NCBI GenBank assembly: GCA_964352025.1
Contig: CAYGPZ010000005.1
Span: 80,154 to 144,153 of the forward strand
DNA from: Hirschia sp964352025
GTDB lineage: Bacteria; Pseudomonadota; Alphaproteobacteria; Caulobacterales; Hyphomonadaceae
Direction of reading: 5' to 3'
Length of the DNA stretch: 64,000 bases
Both the position numbers and the translations under genes were made by a program. Position 1 is the stretch's first letter. Each line of letters opens with the position of its first letter. The notes beneath the pieces are model-generated. The model worked only from the letters and a program-made list of their open reading frames with translations, was not told the origin of the DNA and did no database searches. Below, piece by piece: positions 54,047 through 63,969 of this stretch.

Positions 54047-55963
54047 TTAATCCAGTGATCTTAACGAAATCACATTTACGGTTCTAGGATTAATTGTCTG
54101 TGTTTCTCCTGACCAGATAAAGGTTTTATGTCCTTCTGATCTATTGAATAGAATAATCACGTCTTTTGATGGGATTTGCATAGCAAAAGCATCAAGATCC
54201 GCCTGCTCCCAATCAAACACAGTCATTTCTTCACCATCAAAACGACGCCATATAACTTTGTCCGTTTCATAATAAGACGTGTCGTCATTCAGCCCCAGTT
54301 TTTCACGTATCTGCGCTAGCTGACCGACGTGCAATTCCAACTGCTTGTCTTTATTCTGCCAATCGAGCCAAGTCGTCTCATTGTCTTGCGCATAAGCATT
54401 ATTGTTTCCTTGCTGAGTGCGGCCAAATTCATCGCCCGCTGTCAGCATAATTGAACCTTTGGAAATAAATAATGTGGACAACAATGCTTTTAAATCAATG
54501 CGCCTCTTTCTCAGTATCGCAGCGTCCTCGGTGGGACCTTCTATGCCACTATTCCACGAAATATTTTCATTGTGTCCATCATGATTATCTTCGCCATTTG
54601 CGAGATTATGCTTCTCTTCATAAGCAACAAGATCTGCCAATGAAAAACCATCATGCGCAGCGATAAAGTTCACACTCCGCGTTAGATTTTTAAACGACGC
54701 AAAAATATCTGCTGATCCACAAATGCGAGTTGCAAGTTTTCCAACCATATTTGCATCACCGCGCCAAAAACGCCTGACATCGTCACGATACGCATCATTC
54801 CATTCGCTAAACCGTTCAGGAAAATTGCCCAGCTGATATCCACCAGGTCCGATATCCCAAGGCTCTGAGATCAAGGTACAATCTTTGAGAACATTATCCG
54901 CTAACATTTCTTCAATCAGAGCAGCGTTTGGATTAAAGCCGCCACCATTTTCATCCTCGCGACCGAGCGCTGGTCCCAGATCAAAACGAAACCCGTCAAT
55001 GCCCGCATATTCAACGAAATACCGCATTGAATCCAATATCAATCGGCGCACAACAGGATGACTACAGTCTACTGAATTTCCGCACCCTGTATCATTTATC
55101 AAATGTCCAGCTTCATTCGGGCGGGTTCTAAAATATGACTTTGCATCCAACCCACGGAAACTAAGTGTAGGTCCCTCAACATCGCTTTCACCATTATGGT
55201 TGAAAACAACGTCCTGAAAAACACTAATGCCCGCATCATGCAGTTTAGAAACGGCGTCTCTCAGCTCAACTATACCGCCCGGTGCCAAACGAGGATCAAG
55301 CGCAAAATAACTTACCGGATTATACCCCCACGCATTATTCAACCCGAGAGGAATAAGGTGGCGCTCATCTATCCAAGCGGTTATCGGCATAAGTTCAATT
55401 GCGCCAACGCCAATTTTTTGAAGATGCTCAATGACAATCGGATGACCAAGAGCAGCGATAGTTCCGCGAATTTTCTTGGGAATCTTCGGGTGCAATTTTG
55501 TAAAACTTCGAACATGTGCCTCATATATAAGGCCACCTGATTGAAATTTAACAGTTTTACTTACCCTCGGTTTTTCATCGACTATGACAGCTTTAGGCAT
55601 AAATTCGGCACTATCGATTTTTTCATCTCGATGCGCACCTAACCGTGCATCATACTCAAATGGACGGTCTAGCTTCTTTGCATAGGGATCGAGCAGCAAT
55701 TTATTGGGGTCAAACCAGAGGCCATTTTCAGGGTCATAAGGACCGTCTGCGCGATACCCATAGTGTAACCCTATCATGCCCCCTTCATGAAACCCTTCCC
55801 AGTAGCCTTCATCGACCTTCTGCATATCCAGACGTTCAGTTTCAACGCCTGCGTCGAATAAACAGACTTGCATTGAAGACGCTTCGGGAGCCCAAACGCG
55901 GAATGACACACCATTGGATGTCAAATACCCGCCCATCGGAGTATCATTGAGGGTATCAGCCAT
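54047..55963 (-). CDS. glgX: glycogen debranching enzyme GlgX
   Basis: 638 residues. The N-terminal beta-domain (GVSFRVWAPEASSMQVCLFD) is followed by the barrel with GGLIYEAHVRSFTKLHPKIP, AWGYNPVSYFALDPR, DVVFNHNGES, nucleophile Asp328 in GFRFDLGPALGR, acid/base Glu367 in LISEPWDIGPGGYQLGNFP and AAHDGFSLADLV. It removes short alpha-1,6 branches left by glycogen phosphorylase. Gene order glgP-glgB-glgA-glgX on one strand with a 19-base gap after glgA indicates one operon. Confidence 0.93.
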   Translation of the reverse strand: MADTLNDTPMGGYLTSNGVSFRVWAPEASSMQVCLFDAGVETERLDMQKVDEGYWEGFHEGGMIGLHYGYRADGPYDPENGLWFDPNKLLLDPYAKKLDRPFEYDARLGAHRDEKIDSAEFMPKAVIVDEKPRVSKTVKFQSGGLIYEAHVRSFTKLHPKIPKKIRGTIAALGHPIVIEHLQKIGVGAIELMPITAWIDERHLIPLGLNNAWGYNPVSYFALDPRLAPGGIVELRDAVSKLHDAGISVFQDVVFNHNGESDVEGPTLSFRGLDAKSYFRTRPNEAGHLINDTGCGNSVDCSHPVVRRLILDSMRYFVEYAGIDGFRFDLGPALGREDENGGGFNPNAALIEEMLADNVLKDCTLISEPWDIGPGGYQLGNFPERFSEWNDAYRDDVRRFWRGDANMVGKLATRICGSADIFASFKNLTRSVNFIAAHDGFSLADLVAYEEKHNLANGEDNHDGHNENISWNSGIEGPTEDAAILRKRRIDLKALLSTLFISKGSIMLTAGDEFGRTQQGNNNAYAQDNETTWLDWQNKDKQLELHVGQLAQIREKLGLNDDTSYYETDKVIWRRFDGEEMTVFDWEQADLDAFAMQIPSKDVIILFNRSEGHKTFIWSGETQTINPRTVNVISLRSLD

Positions 55964-55982
55964 AAAACCTCTTTAAACTATA

Positions 55983-57572
55983 CTATTGAGCCGCTCTAAT
56001 CGTGCGGGAAACCGGTTTTATCTTATGCTTGCTCTCATGAGCTTCCAGCGCTTGGCGATATAATTCAACATATCGTGCTGCGCTGCGTCCCCATGAAAAG
56101 TCAGAGCGCATACCGGCCCTTTGCATAGATTTCCAAGCAGTTTTGTCGTTGTACAACTTAATCGTACGAACAATCGCCTGCTTCAAGTTAAAAGGTTCTG
56201 GCGGAAAAAATTGCACACCCGTTGCACAGCCAAGAGACACAGATGCTTCATTCGCGTCTATAATCGTGTCAGCAAGTCCACCAACCCGCGACACAACAGG
56301 CACACAACCGTATCGCAAACCATATAACTGGGTTAGCCCACATGGTTCGAAACGTGATGGAATAAGGATCGCATCACCACCTGCCTGCATGCGATGGGCG
56401 ATCGGCTCCTCATATCCGACCTTAACCCCGATACGCCCGGGATGACGCTGAGACGCAGCCAAGAAAGCGCCTTCAATCGCGTTATCACCTTGCCCCAATA
56501 CCGCAAACTTGGCTTTCATCTCGACCAACTCGTCGAGCATATCCAAAACCATATCTACGCCCTTCTGCCATGTCATTCGAGAGCATATGACAAACAAAGG
56601 ATCTTGATCGTGGAACAATCCAAATTCGGTTTCTAAGTCAAAACGGTTCTGACTTCGCATCTGATATGTACGGGGCGAATACTGTTTTGTGATAAATGGA
56701 TCTTCTGGCGGATTCCAAACCTCATCATCGATGCCATTTAGAATACCATGCAAGTCTTTAGCCCGATGATTAACAAGACCATCTAGCCCCATACCATTTT
56801 CAGGCCGGCGTATCTCGCTCGCATATGTTGGACTAACAGTCGTAATAAGGTCGGCCGAACTTAGACCGGCCTTCATGTAACCAGTTCCGCCATAATATTC
56901 CACACCATTCATGGCCCACGCTTTTCTGGGCAATCCAAGCTTTTTGAAGATTGATGCGTCGTATCTTCCTTGAAAAGCGAGATTGTGAATGGTCATTATT
57001 TTGGGTAGATCGCCAATGCGCGAATATCGCACATATGCCAGTGACAAAGCTGACTGCCAATCATGGGCATGAATGATATCTGGCTTCCAGTCTTTTACGC
57101 CCCCAAGAGCAACATCCGCCGCAGCTTTTGAAAGCGCACCAAACCGTCTCCAATTATCGCTCCAGTCTTGGCCATACTCATCAACATATGGCCCACCTGC
57201 ACGATCAAAGAAGTCCGGACAATCAAGAACATAGATATCATGTCCCTCAACTGTATCGGCTAATACAGCTGCCTTGCTTCCCAATAAATTCTTATAAGTT
57301 TTGACAACTTTAGGCTCTTTGAGTTTAGACATCACAGTGCGATATCCCGGAAGGAAAGACCGCACTGCAACGCCTTGATTTCTCAAGGCGAGCGGTAATG
57401 CACCAGCAACATCCGCTAGCCCACCTGTTTTTATAAGTGGATACAACTCGGAGGTAACAGACAATACCTGCATAGGTTCAGATCCACTGCTCTCAGACAT
57501 CTTTTGTGACATTTGAGATTCAAGAATTTTTAAACTTTCATTGGTCGTCACGGCAGGCGCAGCCACAATCAT
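55983..57572 (-). CDS. glgA: glycogen synthase GlgA
   Basis: 529 residues. The ADP-glucose-binding KTGGLADV motif occurs at about 49-56, preceded by a 33-residue N-terminal extension absent from usual GlgA, which begins near MQVLSVTSELYPL. Other family features are HAHDWQSALS, TIHNLAFQG, ISRMTWQKG-type CSRMTWQKGVD, IPSRFEPCGLTQLYG and RVGGLADTI. It elongates glycogen from ADP-glucose. The ATG shares its first base with the glgB stop codon (TAATG), so the two are translationally coupled; an internal ATG at about residue 34 is a possible alternative start. Confidence 0.93.
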   Translation of the reverse strand: MIVAAPAVTTNESLKILESQMSQKMSESSGSEPMQVLSVTSELYPLIKTGGLADVAGALPLALRNQGVAVRSFLPGYRTVMSKLKEPKVVKTYKNLLGSKAAVLADTVEGHDIYVLDCPDFFDRAGGPYVDEYGQDWSDNWRRFGALSKAAADVALGGVKDWKPDIIHAHDWQSALSLAYVRYSRIGDLPKIMTIHNLAFQGRYDASIFKKLGLPRKAWAMNGVEYYGGTGYMKAGLSSADLITTVSPTYASEIRRPENGMGLDGLVNHRAKDLHGILNGIDDEVWNPPEDPFITKQYSPRTYQMRSQNRFDLETEFGLFHDQDPLFVICSRMTWQKGVDMVLDMLDELVEMKAKFAVLGQGDNAIEGAFLAASQRHPGRIGVKVGYEEPIAHRMQAGGDAILIPSRFEPCGLTQLYGLRYGCVPVVSRVGGLADTIIDANEASVSLGCATGVQFFPPEPFNLKQAIVRTIKLYNDKTAWKSMQRAGMRSDFSWGRSAARYVELYRQALEAHESKHKIKPVSRTIRAAQ

Positions 57573-59749
57573 TACAACTCCAGTTTTAGAATTAGTGTCC
57601 CCAACGGAGGAATATTCAAATTTGCAAATCCATTTTCGTCAGTCTGGATTTGACCTAAATTTCCAACGCCAGAACCACCATATATATCTGCATCTGTATT
57701 CAATAATTCTTTCCAATTTCCTACAATTGGTAATTGAATCCTATATCCGTCACGAACAATTGGCGTAAAATGACTAATAATCAGGATCGGAGCAGCGTCT
57801 GGTGCTTTTCTTTGCCATGCAAAAACAGAATCCTCACTGGAGTCTGCCAACACCCATTCAAAGCCTTCGCCTTCACAATCTCTCGCATGTAAGGCAGGTT
57901 CGGATTTATATACCCTATTCAGATCTCGCACTAATGTATGGACACCTTGGTGAGGTTCGGATGCTAGCAAGTGCCAATCCAAAGACCGCTCTTCACTCCA
58001 CTCATCGCGTTGAGCAAACTCTTGGCCCATAAACAGAAGTTTCTTGCCGGGATAGCCCCACATAAAGGCATAATAAGCCCTCAATGTTGCAAATTTCTGC
58101 CAGTCATCGCCAGCCATTTTGTTGAGCAATGAGCCCTTCCCGTGAACCACTTCATCATGGCTCAGAGGTAGGACAAAATTCTCAGTAAAAGCGTACATGA
58201 GACCGAAAGTTATTTCATTGTGGTGATGTGTTCTATGGATTGGATCACGCTGAAGATACTTCAAAGTATCATTCATGAATCCCATATTCCATTTAAAACC
58301 GAACCCTAGCCCACCTTCATGTACTGGATGAGATACCTTAGGCCACGACGTTGATTCTTCAGCCATAGTCATCACGCCTGAGTGACGCCCATAAAGCTCT
58401 GTATTCATCTTTTTCAGGAAATCGACAGCTTCAAGATTTTCGCGACCACCAAATTCATTTGGCACCCACTCACCCGGCTCACGCGAATAATCAAGATAGA
58501 GCATAGACGCCACAGCATCCACGCGCAGACCATCGACATGGAAACGTTCAGCCCAGAATAAAGCATTGTTCACCAGGAATGATACAACTTCTTTGCGCCC
58601 AAAATTGTAGATCGCTGTATTCCAGTCAGGATGAAACCCTTTGCGCGGGTCCTCATGCTCATAAAGCGCTGTTCCATCAAAACGCGACAAACCATGATCA
58701 TCAGTCGGGAAATGCGCTGGAACCCAATCTAGAAGAACACCGATACCGACTTTATGGGCACCCTCAACAAAGCGAGCAAACCCGTCCGGATCACCAAATC
58801 GTGCTGTTGGCGCATATAATCCTGTCGTCTGATATCCCCAGCTTGGATCATAGGGAAACTCGCTAATTGGCATGAACTCTATATGCGTAAAACCCATATC
58901 CAGAACATAGGGAATAAGCTGCTCAGCCATCTCATCCCAAGACAGGAAATCGCCATATCCATTTTTACGCCATGACCCAGCGTGCACTTCATATATGGAA
59001 ATAGGCTGGCGACGCGCATCGACATTGGCCCAATGCTCTTTATGAGCATCATCATTCCATTCACGCTGGCTTGGTCCCTGCACAATAGATGCGGTCTCAG
59101 GACGCAATTGTGATCGTTGGGCAAACGGATCTGCCTTTAACGGCAAACGAATACCATCAGCACTAATTATTTCGTATTTATAGGTCGCATCCGCCCCAAC
59201 TTCGGGAATGAAAATTTCCCATATGCCAGTATCAACGCGCTTGCGCATGGGATTTCTACGATTGTCCCAAAGGTTAAAATCACCAACAACCGCGACACGC
59301 AGCGCGTTAGGTGCCCAAACTGCAAAGTGAACGCCGCTAATCCCCTCATGCTCAATGACATGAGCGCCCATTTTATCAAACAGTCTTAGATGAGAGCCTT
59401 CGGCAACATAATAGTCATCCATTGGGCCAAGTACTGGACCAAAACTGTATGCATCAGCAGCTTCATAAGAACCACCATCTCGATAGGTCGCTTTATATCG
59501 AATTGGCTGGCGTTTTTTAATCTTCACATTGCCTTCAAACAGGCCTGCATCATCTATCTTTGTAAGCGCACCGATAGATTTTCCGGCCAGTGTGAGTGCT
59601 TCAACAGAGATTGCATCCGGCATGAAGGCGCGTGTCATGAAACCACGGGCTGGTTCACCCTCTTCAATAGGATGAACCCCTAATACAGAAAATGGATTAT
59701 TTTCCTGTGCAGAGATCAGTGCATGTATGCGTTCTGATCTTAATGTCAT
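57572..59749 (-). CDS. glgB: 1,4-alpha-glucan branching enzyme GlgB
   Basis: 725 residues from the ATG at 59749 (MTLRSERI), which shares a base with the glgP stop codon; the longer frame to 59812 lies inside glgP. Two N-terminal beta-domains (NPFSVLGVH; GVHFAVWAPNALRVAVVGDFN) precede the GH13_9 barrel with IYEVHAGSW, HIEFMPISEFPYDPSWGYQ, nucleophile about Asp411 in GLRVDAVASMLYLDYSR and acid/base about Glu464 in MAEESTSW. It creates alpha-1,6 branches in glycogen. Second gene of the glg operon. Confidence 0.94.
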   Translation of the reverse strand: MTLRSERIHALISAQENNPFSVLGVHPIEEGEPARGFMTRAFMPDAISVEALTLAGKSIGALTKIDDAGLFEGNVKIKKRQPIRYKATYRDGGSYEAADAYSFGPVLGPMDDYYVAEGSHLRLFDKMGAHVIEHEGISGVHFAVWAPNALRVAVVGDFNLWDNRRNPMRKRVDTGIWEIFIPEVGADATYKYEIISADGIRLPLKADPFAQRSQLRPETASIVQGPSQREWNDDAHKEHWANVDARRQPISIYEVHAGSWRKNGYGDFLSWDEMAEQLIPYVLDMGFTHIEFMPISEFPYDPSWGYQTTGLYAPTARFGDPDGFARFVEGAHKVGIGVLLDWVPAHFPTDDHGLSRFDGTALYEHEDPRKGFHPDWNTAIYNFGRKEVVSFLVNNALFWAERFHVDGLRVDAVASMLYLDYSREPGEWVPNEFGGRENLEAVDFLKKMNTELYGRHSGVMTMAEESTSWPKVSHPVHEGGLGFGFKWNMGFMNDTLKYLQRDPIHRTHHHNEITFGLMYAFTENFVLPLSHDEVVHGKGSLLNKMAGDDWQKFATLRAYYAFMWGYPGKKLLFMGQEFAQRDEWSEERSLDWHLLASEPHQGVHTLVRDLNRVYKSEPALHARDCEGEGFEWVLADSSEDSVFAWQRKAPDAAPILIISHFTPIVRDGYRIQLPIVGNWKELLNTDADIYGGSGVGNLGQIQTDENGFANLNIPPLGTLILKLEL

Positions 59750-62214
59750 TACAGGCCTACTTTCCAGATATCGTTGGCATATTGGCGAATTGTCCGATCC
59801 GAAGAGAACCAACCAGAATTGGCGGTATTCTTGATCGCCTTTTTAGTCCATTCTTTCTCGTCACCCCAAAGCAAGTCAACTCGCCTTTGGGCATCGGCAT
59901 AGCTGTCAAAATCTGCAGCGACCATAAACCAATCATGCTCTAGTACGCCGTCTATCAAACCCTGATACCTAAATGGATCATCCGGTGAAAAGGTTCCGGT
60001 CTGAATAGCTGTGAGAGCTTGCTTGAGTTCAGCCGATTTATTGACGATATCGCGAGGTTTGTAATCTTCAGCTCTACGCGCAGCGACTTCATCCGCTGTC
60101 ATACCGAAGATCACGATATTTTCGTCTCCGACGTGTTCTTTGATTTCAACATTGGCACCATCCAATGTCCCAATAGTCAGTGCACCATTCACAGCAAATT
60201 TCATATTTCCTGTGCCTGATGCCTCCATACCCGCTGTTGAAATTTGCTCGGACAGATCAGCGGCAGGGAATAGTTTTTCACCTTGGGAAACATTGTAGTT
60301 TGGTACGAATACAACTTTCAGCAAGCCTTGCACTGCAGGGTCCTGATTGATCACGCTGGCTACATCATTCGCCAATTTAATAATCAGTTTTGCGTTGTGA
60401 TAGCTAGATGCTGCTTTACCACCGAATATTTTCACGCGCGGTGCCCAGTTGCGCTCAGGATGCGACCGAATTTGATCGTAAAGAGCAACTGCGTGCACGA
60501 TATTTAGAAGCTGGCGTTTGTACTCGTGAATACGCTTGATTTGAATATCAAACATAGCCGCTGGATCAACCGATACGCCGCAATAGCCTTTTAGGTGATT
60601 GGCGAGCGCCACTTTTTTCTGAAGCTTCACGGCCGCAAATTTTTCCTGAAATACTGCATCATCTGCAAATGCATTCAAGTCAGACAATCGTTCTGCATCA
60701 TCCTTAAACGCAGGACCAATCGCCTCTTCAATTAGGTTAGTCAATTCCGGGTTACACTGCATCAACCAACGACGAAACGTGACGCCATTCGTCTTATTAT
60801 TGATCCGCTCAGGATACATACGGTGCAAATTTTTAAACACAGTTTGCTTCATCAAATCTGTATGAAGCGCGGATACACCATTTACTTTGTGTGACCCGAC
60901 AAATGCTAGGTTTCCCATGCGCACACGGCGTTCAGCATTCTCATCGATCAGTGAGATTGAAGAAATTTCTTCATCGCTAAACTCTCCTGCAAGCCTAGCC
61001 TGCTTCAATATATGAGAATTGATCGCGTAGACCAGCTGCATATGACGCGGCAGCAAACGCTCAAACAAGGGCACAGGCCAGCTTTCAAGCGCCTCAGGTA
61101 GAAGTGTGTGGTTCGTGTAAGAGAAAGTCTCTCTAGCGATATCCCATGCTTCTTCAAATTCCACATCGTGAACATCAATAAGCAAACGCACAAGCTCAGC
61201 TACACCCACAGCGGGGTGTGTATCATTTAGCTGAATTGAAGCACGTTCGTGCAGTGTACGAATATCACCAAAATCCTGAATGTGACGGCGCACAATGTCT
61301 TGGAGCGAAGCGGACGTAAAGAAGTATTCCTGACGTAACCTTAACGATTGCCCAGCAACCGATGAGTCAGCAGGATATAGAACACGCGTTAGTGAACTTG
61401 CACGGTTGCTTTCACGCAAAGCACCTTGGTGTTCACCAGCATTAAACTGATCAAGTAGAATTGGATCGATAGGCTGCGCACTCCACAAGCGAAGTGTGTT
61501 CACTTGATTACCTCTCCACCCAACAATAGGTGTATCATAAGGTGTTGCGACCACACGCTCGTTAGGGCTCCAAGTCATTTTAGCAGGTGTTCCAAGTGTC
61601 TGCTCAGCAGCTTCTACTTTACCTGCAAATCCAACCTCATACGAACACTCACGGCGTTCAAACTCCCACGGGTTTCCGTGCGCCAACCAAGTTTCTGGTA
61701 GTTCAACCTGCCATCCATCAGAAATTTCCTGACGGAACATACCGTTCACATAACGAATTCCATATCCATATGCGGGTACACCGACTGTGGCCATGCTTTC
61801 CATGAAACAAGCAGCCAAACGACCAAGTCCACCATTACCAAGAGCAGCGTCTGGCTCTAGTTCGGCGACAACATCTAGATCAACATTCAAGCTACCCAAC
61901 GCTTCTTGCATCTGCTCCAACATTTCCATGTTGGAAACGGCATCCCGCATCAGTCTCCCTATCAGAAATTCAAGACTTAGGTAATAAACACGCTTGCCTT
62001 TATCCTCATGAAATTCCTGTTTCGTACGGATCCAAGCATCAATAATGCGATCACGAATCACGAGAATTACCGCGTGAAGCCAGTCATGTTTATGCGCGTT
62101 AGCGGCGTCCTTACCCACACGATAAGTCAGACGCTCAATAATCTCTTTAGCTAATATAGAAGAGTCAAATTTACGAGGCTCAGGACGTGGAAGCTCTTTT
62201 TGCGGCGTATTCAT
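59749..62214 (-). CDS. glgP: glycogen phosphorylase GlgP
   Basis: 821 residues from the ATG at 62214 (MNTPQKE), with GGGG seven bases upstream; an in-frame TTG lies at 62226. Full-length family features are YYLSLEFLIGRLMRDAV, ALGNGGLGRLAACFMESMAT, GYGIRYVNGMFRQ, QLNDTHPAVGVAELVR, TNGVTFRRWL, IKRIHEYKRQLLN and the PLP lysine in EASGTGNMKFAVNGAL. It releases glucose 1-phosphate from glycogen. It is the first gene of the glg operon; glgC is not in the window. Confidence 0.95.
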   Translation of the reverse strand: MNTPQKELPRPEPRKFDSSILAKEIIERLTYRVGKDAANAHKHDWLHAVILVIRDRIIDAWIRTKQEFHEDKGKRVYYLSLEFLIGRLMRDAVSNMEMLEQMQEALGSLNVDLDVVAELEPDAALGNGGLGRLAACFMESMATVGVPAYGYGIRYVNGMFRQEISDGWQVELPETWLAHGNPWEFERRECSYEVGFAGKVEAAEQTLGTPAKMTWSPNERVVATPYDTPIVGWRGNQVNTLRLWSAQPIDPILLDQFNAGEHQGALRESNRASSLTRVLYPADSSVAGQSLRLRQEYFFTSASLQDIVRRHIQDFGDIRTLHERASIQLNDTHPAVGVAELVRLLIDVHDVEFEEAWDIARETFSYTNHTLLPEALESWPVPLFERLLPRHMQLVYAINSHILKQARLAGEFSDEEISSISLIDENAERRVRMGNLAFVGSHKVNGVSALHTDLMKQTVFKNLHRMYPERINNKTNGVTFRRWLMQCNPELTNLIEEAIGPAFKDDAERLSDLNAFADDAVFQEKFAAVKLQKKVALANHLKGYCGVSVDPAAMFDIQIKRIHEYKRQLLNIVHAVALYDQIRSHPERNWAPRVKIFGGKAASSYHNAKLIIKLANDVASVINQDPAVQGLLKVVFVPNYNVSQGEKLFPAADLSEQISTAGMEASGTGNMKFAVNGALTIGTLDGANVEIKEHVGDENIVIFGMTADEVAARRAEDYKPRDIVNKSAELKQALTAIQTGTFSPDDPFRYQGLIDGVLEHDWFMVAADFDSYADAQRRVDLLWGDEKEWTKKAIKNTANSGWFSSDRTIRQYANDIWKVGL

Positions 62215-62373
62215 AAATGTCCCCAAATCTAGGCAATCAATTTCAATAAAATTATGATGTCGTGAATGAGCTTTTAACTCTACTTATTTGGTTAACTTCA
62301 TCTAGGAATATTGAAATTTTCCAGATTAAAAAGCCATTTTTTTCAATTTTGCTGAACTAAGATAGAAAATAGC

Positions 62374-62413
62374 ACAAAAAAAGAGCTGAACCTCTCGCAC
62401 AACAAGAGGTTCA
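62374..62413 (-). terminator. terminator of argC
   Basis: TGAACCTCT (62387-62395) pairs with AGAGGTTCA (62405-62413); the A run before it reads as a T run on the minus strand, beyond the argC stop codon. Confidence 0.8.
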
Positions 62414-62440
62414 TCACACCCAAATCAACCTTAAGGCGAA

Positions 62441-63388
62441 TCAGCCTTTTAGTGCAGAGCCTTCATCCAGCCCCAAAACAATATTCAGGTTTTGGACAGC
62501 AGCACCCGATGCACCCTTGCCTAGATTGTCTAAGCGGGCCACCAATCTGACTTGCTCATCACTACCAAAGGTGAACAACTCCATTGTATTGGTACCATTC
62601 AGAGCCTCTGGCTCTATGCTTCCAGCGGCATCACAATCATCAATAGATTTCACATTGACAAAAGCTTCACCTTCATAGGCAGCAGCAAGGCACTCGTTTA
62701 TTTGAGACCTTGTAACGCTATTTGGCAAAGCGCGTGTAATCAAAGGCACTTCAACCAGCATGCCTTGCGCATAGCGTCCAACAGCCGGCGTAAACATAGG
62801 CAAATGAGATAAGCCAGATTGAACTTTCATCTCTGGAGGGTGCTTATGAGCCTGCCCCAACGCATATCCTCGATAGGCCTCTTGTGTATAAGCGTCATTC
62901 GCCTTGTCTTCAAACATAGCGATCATACCTTTACCGCCACCTGAATAACCTGAGATAGCATTCACGCTAAGAGGATGATCAGCCGGAATAATCCCACCCT
63001 GCACTAAAGGACGAACAAGCCCAATAAAGCCCGTTGGGTAACACCCTGGGTTCGATATCCGTTTAGAAGCAGCAATTTTCGCGCGCTGGTCTTTCGCCAT
63101 TTCAGCAAAACCATACACCCAACCCTCAGCTACACGGTGCGCAGTAGAAGCATCGATAATCGCAGTATTTGGGTTATCAACCAATGACACCGCTTCACGC
63201 GCCGCATCATCTGGTAGACACAATATAACTGCATCAGAAGCATTTATAAGCCGCGCACGCTCATCAGCATCTTTTCTTTTTGCCGGATCAATTGAAACAA
63301 GCTCAATATCGGAGCGCTGACGCAAACGATCTGCAATCTGCAAACCTGTTGTACCCGCTTCACCGTCGATAAATACTTTAGGAGCCAT
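62441..63388 (-). CDS. argC: N-acetyl-gamma-glutamyl-phosphate reductase (type 2)
   Basis: 315 residues, the length of the short ArgC type. The NADP-binding start is VFIDGEAGTTGLQIADRL, and the catalytic Cys116 lies in ISNPGCYPTGF. SGYSGGGKGMI and NLGKGASGAAVQNLN mark the substrate domain. It catalyses the third step of arginine synthesis from glutamate. The order rplM-rpsI-argC is conserved in many Alphaproteobacteria, but a terminator separates it from rpsI. Confidence 0.95.
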   Translation of the reverse strand: MAPKVFIDGEAGTTGLQIADRLRQRSDIELVSIDPAKRKDADERARLINASDAVILCLPDDAAREAVSLVDNPNTAIIDASTAHRVAEGWVYGFAEMAKDQRAKIAASKRISNPGCYPTGFIGLVRPLVQGGIIPADHPLSVNAISGYSGGGKGMIAMFEDKANDAYTQEAYRGYALGQAHKHPPEMKVQSGLSHLPMFTPAVGRYAQGMLVEVPLITRALPNSVTRSQINECLAAAYEGEAFVNVKSIDDCDAAGSIEPEALNGTNTMELFTFGSDEQVRLVARLDNLGKGASGAAVQNLNIVLGLDEGSALKG

Positions 63389-63423
63389 TGAACTTGCCTC
63401 TTATATGCATGCAAACAAAGAAA

Positions 63424-63452
63424 AGGGCGCTGTGACAAATGCCAAGCGCCCT
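63424..63452 (-). terminator. terminator of the rplM-rpsI operon
   Basis: AGGGCGCT (63424-63431) pairs with AGCGCCCT (63445-63452), followed on the minus strand by TTTTCTTTG. It lies between rpsI and argC. Confidence 0.8.
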
Positions 63453-63476
63453 CTCCAGAATAATTTGTTTCGAAAC

Positions 63477-63968
63477 TTAACGTTTTGAGAACTGGAAAGA
63501 ACGACGCGCTTTAGCACGACCGTATTTCTTACGCTCAACCTCACGTGAGTCACGTGTCATGAAGCCGTGTGGTTTCAATGTTGGACGTAGAGTTGGCTCA
63601 TAAGCAACCAATGCACGTGAGATACCGTGACGAACAGCACCAGCTTGTCCTGAAAGGCCAGAACCTTTTACAGTACAAACAACATCAAACTCTGTACGGC
63701 GCTCAGCAGCAACCAAAGGCTGCTCGATGATCAAACGAAGCACAGGACGCGCGAAGTACTCTTCTTGGTCCTTACCGTTAATTGTGATCTTACCAGTACC
63801 TGGCTTGATCCAAACACGTGCAACAGCAGATTTACGACGTCCAGTACCGTATGCACGACCTTGTGCATCCATTTTTGGTTCAACTGGAATAAGTGGTGCA
63901 GTTGCTACTGCAACATCACCTGAATTCAGGTCTTTTAATTCTTCTAGGCTTTCAACAGCGTCTGACAT
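63477..63968 (-). CDS. rpsI: 30S ribosomal protein S9
   Basis: 163 residues. The S9 core starts at GRAYGTGRRKSAVARVWIKP and includes ITINGKDQEEYFARPVLR and GQAGAVRHGISRALV. The C-terminal GYKKARRSFQFSKR-type tail ends in SKR, the residues that reach the P-site tRNA. The first 35 residues are a variable, acidic alphaproteobacterial extension. It starts just after the rplM stop codon. Confidence 0.97.
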   Translation of the reverse strand: MSDAVESLEELKDLNSGDVAVATAPLIPVEPKMDAQGRAYGTGRRKSAVARVWIKPGTGKITINGKDQEEYFARPVLRLIIEQPLVAAERRTEFDVVCTVKGSGLSGQAGAVRHGISRALVAYEPTLRPTLKPHGFMTRDSREVERKKYGRAKARRSFQFSKR

Positions 63969-63969
63969 A

